Positions 34,139 through 40,871 of a stretch of 64,000 nucleotides of DNA are shown here, piece by piece; position 1 is the first letter of the stretch, and the number at the start of each line of letters is the position of its first letter. The notes below the pieces were generated by a model. That model worked only from the letters and a program-made list of their open reading frames with translations. It was not told where the DNA came from and made no database searches. The translations under genes were made by a program, and so were the position numbers. Source of the DNA: Kitasatospora sp. NBC_00240 (lineage in GTDB: Bacteria > Actinomycetota > Actinomycetes > Streptomycetales > Streptomycetaceae); contig NZ_JAPEMU010000001.1 in NCBI RefSeq assembly GCF_026342405.1, positions 1,302,001 to 1,366,000 of the forward strand. The letters are read 5' to 3'.

Positions 34139-35167
34139 ATGCTGAAGCTGCAGTTGCGCGACGAGGACATCGTCGCGATCGAGAAGATCACCACGGAGGT
34201 CGCGGGGCGCTTCTCGTCCATCGAGGATCCCGCCCTGCACCGGGCCGCCCAGGTCCACGCACACGAATTGCCCCGCGAACTGCGGACGGCGCTGGTCGAC
34301 TTCAAGCTGACCGAGCCGTCGGGCGTCCTGGTGGTGTCCGGACTGCCGGTCGACGACGCGGCGCTCGGGCCGACCCCGCCGGACTGGCGCGACAAGGCCG
34401 CGCCCGACGCGACGCTGCGCCTCGACATCCCGTTCCTGCTCATCAGCTGCCTGCTCGGCGAGCCGATCGGCTGGGCCACCCAGCAGGACGGGCGGGTCAT
34501 GCACGACATCTTCCCGATCCGTGCCCACGAGCACGGCCAGATCGGCTGGGGAAGCGCGGAGACGCTCTCCTGGCACACCGAGGACGCCTTCCACCCCCTG
34601 CGCACCGACTACCTGGGCCTGATGTGCCTGCGCAACCCCGACGACGTGGAGACCACCTTCGCCGACATCGCCGACGTGCGGCTCGACGACGCGACGCGCG
34701 CGGCCCTGGCCCAGGAGCGTTTCAAGATCCTGCCGGACGACTCGCACCGTCCGCAGAACCAGGTCGCGGGCGGCCCGGAGGATCCCGAGGTGGCCGAGCT
34801 CAAGAGGCGCAGCGCCGAGCGGGTGGACGGCGCCCTGGCGTCCCCCGAGCCGGTCGCGGTTCTCTTCGGCTCGCCGAAGGATCCGTACCTGCGGCTGGAC
34901 CCGTACTACATGCAGGGGGTGCAGGGTGAGGACGAGCAGCGGGCGCTGGATGTGATCGGCCAGGCCCTGGACGCGGCGATGGGCGGCGTTTCCCTGGCTC
35001 CCGGCGATATTGTTTTCATCGACAATTATCGTGTTGTTCACGGCCGTAAGCCTTTTCAGGCACGTTTCGACGGAACGGACCGCTGGCTGCGCCGCCTGAA
35101 TATCACCCGCGATCTGCGAAAGTCCCGCCACACCCGCCTGTCGGCGGAGTCGCGGGTCGTCTACTGA
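34139..35167 (+). CDS. mppO: Fe(II)/2-oxoglutarate oxygenase, VioC/MppO-like amino-acid beta-hydroxylase
   Basis: 342 residues. Clavaminate-synthase-like fold with the HxE variant of the facial triad: His146-Thr-Glu148 (SWHTEDAF) and distal His301 (VVHGRKPF), then an Arg near 315-318 (RWLRRLN) for 2-oxoglutarate. The HxE triad and length match free-amino-acid hydroxylases such as VioC (arginine), AsnO and MppO (enduracididine). Because mppPQR homologues lie in the same cluster, beta-hydroxylation of L-enduracididine is the likeliest reaction; arginine is the alternative. A strong GGAGGAAG ribosome site precedes the ATG. The last 70 codons use more A/T than the rest. Confidence 0.85.
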   Translation: MLKLQLRDEDIVAIEKITTEVAGRFSSIEDPALHRAAQVHAHELPRELRTALVDFKLTEPSGVLVVSGLPVDDAALGPTPPDWRDKAAPDATLRLDIPFLLISCLLGEPIGWATQQDGRVMHDIFPIRAHEHGQIGWGSAETLSWHTEDAFHPLRTDYLGLMCLRNPDDVETTFADIADVRLDDATRAALAQERFKILPDDSHRPQNQVAGGPEDPEVAELKRRSAERVDGALASPEPVAVLFGSPKDPYLRLDPYYMQGVQGEDEQRALDVIGQALDAAMGGVSLAPGDIVFIDNYRVVHGRKPFQARFDGTDRWLRRLNITRDLRKSRHTRLSAESRVVY

Positions 35168-35446
35168 AGATCATTCCCGGGCTTTCATGAAAACTGCGTG
35201 AACCGGGTCGAGCTTGCAGATGGAACTGATATGGATCCCGCGCGGGTCCGCGCCGGCGCTCGAGGACGACAAAGGTGATTCCTCTCCCGGTATTGATCTC
35301 CGAACGGATCGGAACAGGCCTCGCCCGACCGTCACCCCTCCGGTCGCGACACCTGGACCGGGCCGTGCGGGCGGGCGGCGCCGGACGCGGCATGACGGGC
35401 ACGGCGGCCCTCGGGGCCGCCGTCGCCCAGGACGCTCCGGACGGTC

Positions 35447-35549
35447 GCCACAGGCCGATGTGACCGACGACACAGTCGGCCGCCGACATGGACACGCCGA
35501 ACAGTAGCGCGATCTGTCGCAGCGTCAAATTTGTTTCCCGGTAAGCCAG
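35447..35549 (-). pseudogene. Transposase HTH fragment
   Basis: About 34 residues resembling the helix-turn-helix found in front of IS5/IS1182-like DDE domains in streptomycetes (RETNLTLRQIALLFGVSMSAAD). No catalytic domain, start or terminal repeats remain. Confidence 0.4.
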
Positions 35550-35853
35550 AAGAGCGGAGCGAGGCGCTCCGCCGGGAGGCTCCACGACAGGCCGGACGCC
35601 CCTCGTCGCCGCCCCCGCGACGAGGTGGCGCGACCGGTCCGCACACGCGGCACCGCCCCGTCCCGACGGCGAGGACCCTCCGGGGCGGACCGGCCGTGAT
35701 CACTCCGGCCGCACGGCAGAGCACCCCGGTCGCCGGCAGCGCCGGCACCGTCCCCCCACCCGATGCCCGGCGCGCCAGGGCGTCCCGGCAGCCCGAAGGT
35801 CGCCCGACAAGAGATCACGAAGCCCCACGCCACCCGGAATGACACGGTCCGGT

Positions 35854-35890
35854 CAAGATCGTAAGCCCCCGATCTTGCCATGGCTGGCAA
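35854..35890. promoter_or_regulatory. Paired inverted repeats upstream of the ArsR-like gene
   Basis: CAAGATCG with CGATCTTG (8-base loop) followed directly by TTGCCATGGCTGGCAA (6-bp arms, 4-base centre). Both are perfect. Candidate operator for autoregulation or for the cluster's two-component regulator. Confidence 0.45.
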
Positions 35891-35946
35891 TGCGCGCTTA
35901 GGCTTCGGCGTGCAAAAGCGCATCAGATGTAACACGGGGGGTCGCA

Positions 35947-36930
35947 GTGTTGCGCATTCACGTAACCAGCGAAGACATTCAACGGTTAAGAATGGTGCAT
36001 ACCTTGGGACCGATGTCCGAAGCGGTCTTCGCGCTCCACCGCTTCGGGCGCGACCGGGCTCGCGGTGGCGTCGGTTGGCACAGGTTGGTACGTGAGCGTC
36101 TCGGCGACGATCTGCCCGCGGTGGACAAGGTCGTGTCCGAGTACCGGGTGGTTCCCGACCTCCTGTGGCTGCTGGGGCGGGACGGCGCCGACACGGCCTC
36201 GGTGCCCTCGGCCGTGCGCGCCCGGGCCCGAAGACTCGCCCAGGTGGTCCTGCTGTTCTGCTGCGCGGGCATCCTGCCCTACTGGTCGCGGATGCAGGCC
36301 CGGCTGGAGGTCGAGCGTGACGTGCGCGGGCGGATGGCCATCACCAACGGCATCGAGTTCCTGCTCGCCGGCCTGCACCCCAAGGTGACGTGGGAGTCCC
36401 CGGAGCTGCACATCGCCTCCGACCTCGACCTCGACATCAAGCTCGACGGGCGCGGCCTGATCCTGAGCCCCTCGCTCTTCCTCCCCGCGAAGACCTGCGT
36501 GTTCGTCCCCTCCGAGCGGCAGTCCGGCGTGCCCGCCCTCGTCTTCTCCGTGCCCCTGGACCTCAACGATCTGGAGTCGGCTCCCGAGGAGTCCGAGGTC
36601 GAGGGCGACCGGGCGCTGTCCGCGCTCGTCGGGGCCACCCGTGCGGCCGCCCTGCGCGCGCTGTCCGAGAGCGGCACCACCGGCGATCTGTCCGGCCGGC
36701 TCGGCATCTCCCTCTCCGGCGCGAGCAAGCAGGCCACCGTGCTGCGCGAGGCGGGTCTGATCACCACCTTGCGCAACCGCACCACCGCCATGCACACCCT
36801 GACCCCGCTCGGCCTGGCGCTCCTGCAGCGGGAGTTGCCCGCCGAGGTCGCCGACATCCTGGGCAGCCCCGGCAGCACTCGCGCGGGCGAGGGGCGGGGC
36901 GGGGCGGGGCCCCGCAGCCTCAGGGCATGA
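35947..36930 (+). CDS. ArsR-like winged-helix regulator (DUF5937-type N-terminus)
   Basis: 327 residues from GTG 35947, preceded by GGGGGG. The first 230 residues are an uncharacterised sensory region (IHVTSEDIQRLRMVHTLGPM ... LLWLLGRDG ... FVPSERQSGVPALVFSVP). The C-terminal winged HTH (about 240-305) reads ALVGATRAAALRALSESGTTGDL, then RLGISLSGASKQATVLREAGLI, like ArsR/HTH_20 proteins of streptomycetes. Codon 14 is TTA (35986-35988), predicting dependence on the bldA tRNA and timing with development. Its end overlaps the convergent ABC gene by 11 bases. Likely pathway-level regulator of the peptide cluster, by position. Confidence 0.8.
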   Translation: MLRIHVTSEDIQRLRMVHTLGPMSEAVFALHRFGRDRARGGVGWHRLVRERLGDDLPAVDKVVSEYRVVPDLLWLLGRDGADTASVPSAVRARARRLAQVVLLFCCAGILPYWSRMQARLEVERDVRGRMAITNGIEFLLAGLHPKVTWESPELHIASDLDLDIKLDGRGLILSPSLFLPAKTCVFVPSERQSGVPALVFSVPLDLNDLESAPEESEVEGDRALSALVGATRAAALRALSESGTTGDLSGRLGISLSGASKQATVLREAGLITTLRNRTTAMHTLTPLGLALLQRELPAEVADILGSPGSTRAGEGRGGAGPRSLRA

Positions 36931-37561
36931 CCCGGGTCTCGACCACGCGGCCCTCGGCCAGCAGCACCACCACGTCGGCCCGCTCCAGCGAGGCCAGATC
37001 GGCCGCCGAGGCCAGGACGCAGAGCCCCTGCCGGTCCACCAGATCGCGCAGCAGGTCCAGGACGGCCGCCGCGGCGGCGGGCGGAAGTCCGCCGGTGAGG
37101 TCGTCGGCGAGCAGCACGTCGGGGCCGTCGGCGATCGCGACCGCGACGGCGGCCGCGCGCTGCCGACCCTCCGTCAGGTCGAGTACCGGGGTGTCCAGTT
37201 CCTCCCACAGGCCGAGCCGATGCAGGGCCTCGCGCAGCTGTTCGGCCGCCTCGGTCGGCAGCCGGCCGAGCACCGAGGCGAGCGTGCCGACCGCCGCCAG
37301 CTGCTCCGTCAGCGGCCGGAGCCCGACATGCGCGAGCCGCAGGCCCTCGGCCAGCCGGACCTCGCCCGTCGTCAGCGGATCCAGCCCCGCGGCGCACCGC
37401 AGGACACAGGTCCGGCCCGAGGCGGCCGGCCCGGCCAGCGCCGTCCAGGTGCCGGCCTCGCAGGCGAACGTCACATTCTCGATGACGACTTCGGGCTCGA
37501 CGCCATCGGCTCCGGTCAAGCCAACACGGGACAGCTGCAGAGCCGGACAACGGTCTGTCAT
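36920..37561 (-). CDS. Degenerate ABC-type ATP-binding protein
   Basis: 213 residues from ATG 37561. The fold and motif order of an ABC ATPase are visible but key residues are changed. Walker A reads GPAASGRT (Arg for the invariant Lys). The signature is LTEGRQ instead of LSGGQ. Walker B is DVLLADDLTGG (Asp for the catalytic Glu). The switch His is absent (CVLASAADLAS). Hydrolysis is therefore doubtful. No permease is adjacent. It may be a decayed exporter subunit or a regulatory/self-resistance relative. It is divergent from the two-component genes, and palindromes lie between them. Confidence 0.78.
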   Translation of the reverse strand: MTDRCPALQLSRVGLTGADGVEPEVVIENVTFACEAGTWTALAGPAASGRTCVLRCAAGLDPLTTGEVRLAEGLRLAHVGLRPLTEQLAAVGTLASVLGRLPTEAAEQLREALHRLGLWEELDTPVLDLTEGRQRAAAVAVAIADGPDVLLADDLTGGLPPAAAAAVLDLLRDLVDRQGLCVLASAADLASLERADVVVLLAEGRVVETRVMP

Positions 37562-37589
37562 GGTGATCTCTTTCAACGTTCGGGAGGTA

Positions 37590-37750
37590 GGTTGTGCAAC
37601 CAGTCCGCCGTCCCCGTTCCACACCGGCGGAGGTGGGCCGATACTCTCCACCTCCGGTTCCTGACACTCGGTCTCAGTGGAATGGTAGGGCCCCCGGCGC
37701 TGCTGAGCCCATACCCTCAGCCGCAGGGAAAGAACTACAGCCTGCTGTAG
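37590..37750. promoter_or_regulatory. Divergent promoter region with two palindromes
   Basis: GGTTG-TG-CAACC (37590-37601) lies 29 bases upstream of the ABC-like gene, and CTACAG-CCTG-CTGTAG (37735-37750) abuts the kinase start. Both are perfect and unrelated to each other. They are candidate operators; the second would cover the start of the kinase mRNA. Confidence 0.45.
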
Positions 37751-38907
37751 TGCGCACCACAACCCGGTGTGCTCCGCCGGTCCGTGTCTGGGTGTCGCCG
37801 CTGCGGGCCACGGTCTACCTCCTCGGGGAGCTCGGCACCGCGGCCATGAGCCTCCTGTCGATCCTGCTGCTCTGCCACCCGAGTATGCGTCAGGCCTGGG
37901 CCGAGTGGCACCGGCAGCGGGCCGGTCGCCTGCTGGGGCGCCCGGTCCGCACGCAGAGCATCGCCCTGCCCCGGCTTCTGTACTGGCTCGGCCTGCACGT
38001 CACGCTCGGCCTCACCGGTGGGCTCGCCACGCTCCTCTGCCTCGGCAACGCGCTGCTGGTCGTGGTGACGCTGCCGCTGTCGTGGGCGTTCCCGGACCAG
38101 GGCGGCCCGACGACGGTGCTGGACGTCCCGGTCGCCGGCTGGCACGACGTGTTCGCCGGCCCGTCGCTGGGGACGATCGTGTTCACCGCCGGCTGCCTGG
38201 CGCTGCCGCCGCTCGCCACGGGCTACGCCCGGCTGACCCTCGCCGCGCTCTCCTCGTCGCGTGCCCAGCGACTCGCCGATCGCGTGGCCACGCTCACCCG
38301 CACCCGCAGTGACGCGCTGGAGGCGCACGGCGCCGAGCTGCGGCGGATCGAGCGGGACCTGCACGACGGCACCCAGGCACGGTTGGTGGCCGTGGCCATG
38401 CGGCTCGCGGTGGCCCGGCGGTGCCTCGACCACGACCCGGCCACCGTCGCCCGGATGCTCCACGAGGCGACCGACGTCACCGAGGAGGCGATGGTGGAGC
38501 TCCGCGAGGTGCTCCGCGGCATCTACCCGCCCATCCTCGCCGACCGCGGGCTGCAGGGGGCCCTGCGCACCGTCGCCGCCCGGGGCGGCGTGCCGGTCTC
38601 GCTCGACATCGGCGAGCTGCACCGGATCCCGGCGGCCATCGAGGCGGTCGCCTACTTCGTGGTCACCGAGGCGCTGACGAACGTGGCCAAGCACAGCCGG
38701 GCCACCGAGGCGGGGCTGAGGGTGTGGCACGCCGAGGACGTGCTCACCGTCGTGGTCACCGACAACGGCGTGGGCGGCGCGCGGGAGAACGGCGGCAGCG
38801 GGCTGGCCGGTCTCCGGGGCCGCGCGCAGGCTCTCGACGGCTACGTCACGGTCGTCAGCCCGGCGGGCGGCCCCACCACCATCACCGTGGAGCTGCCGTG
38901 CGGATAG
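37750..38907 (+). CDS. Two-component sensor histidine kinase (HisKA_3 type)
   Basis: 385 residues if GTG 37750 is used; no good ribosome site distinguishes it from GTGs at 37780-37792. Four membrane segments (about residues 23-45, 78-100, 103-120, 148-168), then the H-box RRIERDLHDGTQARLVAVAMRL (phosphoacceptor His), a complete DHp, the N-box VVTEALTNVAKHSRA, G1 VVTDNGVGG and G2 GGSGLAGLRGRA. It is the intact paralogue of the damaged kinase at 21842. It is coupled to the response regulator by a 10-base overlap. Inferred sensor of envelope or product signals for the cluster. Confidence 0.9.
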   Translation: MRTTTRCAPPVRVWVSPLRATVYLLGELGTAAMSLLSILLLCHPSMRQAWAEWHRQRAGRLLGRPVRTQSIALPRLLYWLGLHVTLGLTGGLATLLCLGNALLVVVTLPLSWAFPDQGGPTTVLDVPVAGWHDVFAGPSLGTIVFTAGCLALPPLATGYARLTLAALSSSRAQRLADRVATLTRTRSDALEAHGAELRRIERDLHDGTQARLVAVAMRLAVARRCLDHDPATVARMLHEATDVTEEAMVELREVLRGIYPPILADRGLQGALRTVAARGGVPVSLDIGELHRIPAAIEAVAYFVVTEALTNVAKHSRATEAGLRVWHAEDVLTVVVTDNGVGGARENGGSGLAGLRGRAQALDGYVTVVSPAGGPTTITVELPCG

Positions 38908-39539
38908 TCATCGCGGAGGACAACGTCCTGCTCGCCACCGGCCTGGAGCTGCTGCTCACCAGTTACGGCCACGAGGTGGCCGAGGTCGCCACCGACGCCG
39001 AGGGGTTCCTGGCCGCGGTCGAGCGGCACCGCCCGGCCGTCACCCTCGTCGACGTGCGGCTGCCGCCGCGGTTCCGGGACGAAGGGATCCGGGCCGCGAT
39101 CGAGGCCCGGCGGGTCCGTCCCGGGCTGCCGGTCCTGGTCCTGTCCCAGTACGTGGAGCAGACGTACGCGTCCGAGCTGCTCTCCGACAGCGGGGGCGGC
39201 GTCGGCTACCTGCTGAAGGACCGCATCAGCCGGGTCGACGAATTCCTGGAGGCGCTCGGCCGGGTGGCCGCCGGCGGCACGGCGCTCGACCCCGACGTGG
39301 TGAGCCAGTTGCTCGCCAGGCGGACCCGGCCGCTGTCCACCCTCACCCGACGGGAGCGGGAGGTCCTGGCGCTCATGGCGGAGGGGCACGACAACGCCAC
39401 GCTGGCCACCAAGTTGTCCATCAGCGACAACGCCGTGCACAAGCACATCGGCAACATCTTCGCGAAGTTCGAGCTCACCGAGACCGATGCCGGCCATCGG
39501 CGGGTCCGGGCCGTGCTGACCTACCTGGATGCGTCCTGA
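38898..39539 (+). CDS. NarL/FixJ-type response regulator
   Basis: 213 residues from GTG 38898, inside the end of the kinase gene. Receiver: EDN acidic pair, phosphoacceptor Asp in VTLVDVRLPP, and Lys in LLKDRI. LuxR HTH: LTRREREVLALMAEGHDNATLATKL ... KHIGNIFAKFEL. Closely similar to the regulator at 21204, so the two pairs are paralogous. The adjacent NRPS operon is a likely target. Confidence 0.92.
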   Translation: MRIVIAEDNVLLATGLELLLTSYGHEVAEVATDAEGFLAAVERHRPAVTLVDVRLPPRFRDEGIRAAIEARRVRPGLPVLVLSQYVEQTYASELLSDSGGGVGYLLKDRISRVDEFLEALGRVAAGGTALDPDVVSQLLARRTRPLSTLTRREREVLALMAEGHDNATLATKLSISDNAVHKHIGNIFAKFELTETDAGHRRVRAVLTYLDAS

Positions 39540-39558
39540 CGGCTTCGCAGGCACGACA

Positions 39559-39595
39559 GAGCGGCGGACCCGGTCGTCGACCGGGCCCGCCGCTC
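39559..39595. terminator. Bidirectional hairpin terminator
   Basis: GAGCGGCGG-A-CCCGGTC pairs with GACCGGG-C-CCGCCGCTC, about 17 bp with one mismatch and a 3-base loop. It lies between the convergent response regulator and serine hydrolase genes. Confidence 0.75.
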
Positions 39596-39605
39596 CGGGG
39601 GCGTG

Positions 39606-40871
39606 CTACTGCTGCCGGACGCAGAGCCTCCCGGTGATCTGCACCCGGTCGACGTCACCGGTCGCCGGGTCCCGCAGGAACCGCCCGAGGTAGGGCATCG
39701 CCGCCCGCGAACCGCCGTCCGACGGCGTCCGGAAGGAGAGGTCCGGGCCGACGACGAGCCGGACCGGCGCCGCTCCGGCGACCGAGAGCAGGAGTTCACC
39801 GTCGCCGGCGGCCTGGGCCCGGCACGACCAGTCGCCGTTCACGTAGAGGCCCGCGCACCCCGTGGGCGCCGGCACGGACTCGCCGGCGCCCGGGTCCCGC
39901 GGATGGTCGCCGACCTCCAGGCCGGTTTCGCCGAGCCGCCCGAGCAGCGACTCCCACAGCCGCGCGCCGGTGCTGCCGTTGGCGGTCAGCGCCACCACCG
40001 TCCCCGTCGACGGGTTGGCGCGCAGGTGGCTCCACGCGCCGTCGCCGGTGCCGTCGTGGCCGAACCAGGGCCCGTACCACGACCATCCGGCGCCCCAGCC
40101 GCCCGCCAGCCCGTAGGCGTCCACGGCGAGCCCCGCCGTGACGTCCTCGCGCATCGATCGCGCCGTCGCGGCGTCCAGCAGGGCCGCGCCCGGACCGAGG
40201 CCCAGGTGCGCGGCCCCGAACACCGCGAGGTCGCGGGCGGAGGCCCGCAGACCGGCGGCCGGGTCCTCCAGGGGCGGGACGGACTGCTCCTGGATGGGCC
40301 GGGGCGCGGCGTCCGGGCGGACCAGATGGCCCGAGGCGGTCGGCGCCGCGGCGTCGTGCCCCAGGGGGCGCAGCAGCATCGAGTGCGCGGCCTCCGTCCA
40401 GTCCAGCCCGGTGATCTCCTCGACCAGGCGGCCGGCGATCAGGTAGCCCGGGTTGGAGTAGGAGAAGGCCGCCCCCGGCTCGTGCACGGCCAGTTCGGCC
40501 GCGTGGCGGGCGAGCCAGCGGGCGCGGGTGGTCCCGGGGGGCAGCTCGGCGGTGTTGGCCGCCAGGCCCGCGGTGTGGCTGAGCACCTGCCGCAGGGTGA
40601 ACTGCGGGCCCGCGCGCAGCTCGCCCAGCTGCTCCGACAGGGGCTCGTCCAGGTCGGCGTCGCCGTCGGCGACCAGCAGGGCCGCGAGGGTCGCGGTGAA
40701 CGGCTTGGTGAGCGAGCCGAGCGGGAACGCGGTCGCGTCCGTCACCGGCCGCCCCGATCCGGCCTCCTCCTCACCGGTCTCCGCGGTGAGGAGGAGGCCG
40801 TCGCGCCAGATCGCCAGCTGGGCGCCGGGCACGCCGTGCCGGAGCGCGAGCTCCGTCAGCAACTCGTTCAC
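39606..40871 (-). CDS. PBP-type thioesterase/peptide cyclase (serine hydrolase, beta-lactamase fold)
   Basis: 421 residues. GTG 40871 overlaps the NRPS stop (GTGA), so it is translationally coupled. Catalytic motifs of the class C beta-lactamase/DD-peptidase fold: Ser53-Leu-Thr-Lys56 (GSLTK), Tyr138-Ser-Asn140 (FSYSNPGY), and HDG in WFGHDGTGDG; then a C-terminal lipocalin-like domain (about 325-421). The NRPS has no thioesterase domain and ends in an epimerisation domain. Standalone PBP-like enzymes (SurE, PenA-type, MppK) offload such chains with a C-terminal D-residue and close the ring head to tail. That role is inferred from fold, coupling and context; a plain esterase or peptidase remains possible. 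No signal peptide, which fits a cytosolic partner of the NRPS. Confidence 0.85.
   Translation of the reverse strand: MNELLTELALRHGVPGAQLAIWRDGLLLTAETGEEEAGSGRPVTDATAFPLGSLTKPFTATLAALLVADGDADLDEPLSEQLGELRAGPQFTLRQVLSHTAGLAANTAELPPGTTRARWLARHAAELAVHEPGAAFSYSNPGYLIAGRLVEEITGLDWTEAAHSMLLRPLGHDAAAPTASGHLVRPDAAPRPIQEQSVPPLEDPAAGLRASARDLAVFGAAHLGLGPGAALLDAATARSMREDVTAGLAVDAYGLAGGWGAGWSWYGPWFGHDGTGDGAWSHLRANPSTGTVVALTANGSTGARLWESLLGRLGETGLEVGDHPRDPGAGESVPAPTGCAGLYVNGDWSCRAQAAGDGELLLSVAGAAPVRLVVGPDLSFRTPSDGGSRAAMPYLGRFLRDPATGDVDRVQITGRLCVRQQ

Larger units (their letters stand above)
35168..35946. other. 780-base region with a transposase remnant and regulatory palindromes
   Basis: No intact gene. On the minus strand, about 35450-35549, there is a short HTH of the DDE-transposase N-terminal type (LLAYRETNLTLRQIALLFGVS), degenerate on both sides. 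Near the right end, a perfect 8-bp inverted repeat CAAGATCG/CGATCTTG (35854-35877) abuts the palindrome TTGCCA-TGGC-TGGCAA (35875-35890), 57 bases before the ArsR-like gene. The DNA around 35860-35945 is A/T-richer than average and probably holds that promoter. Confidence 0.5.
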
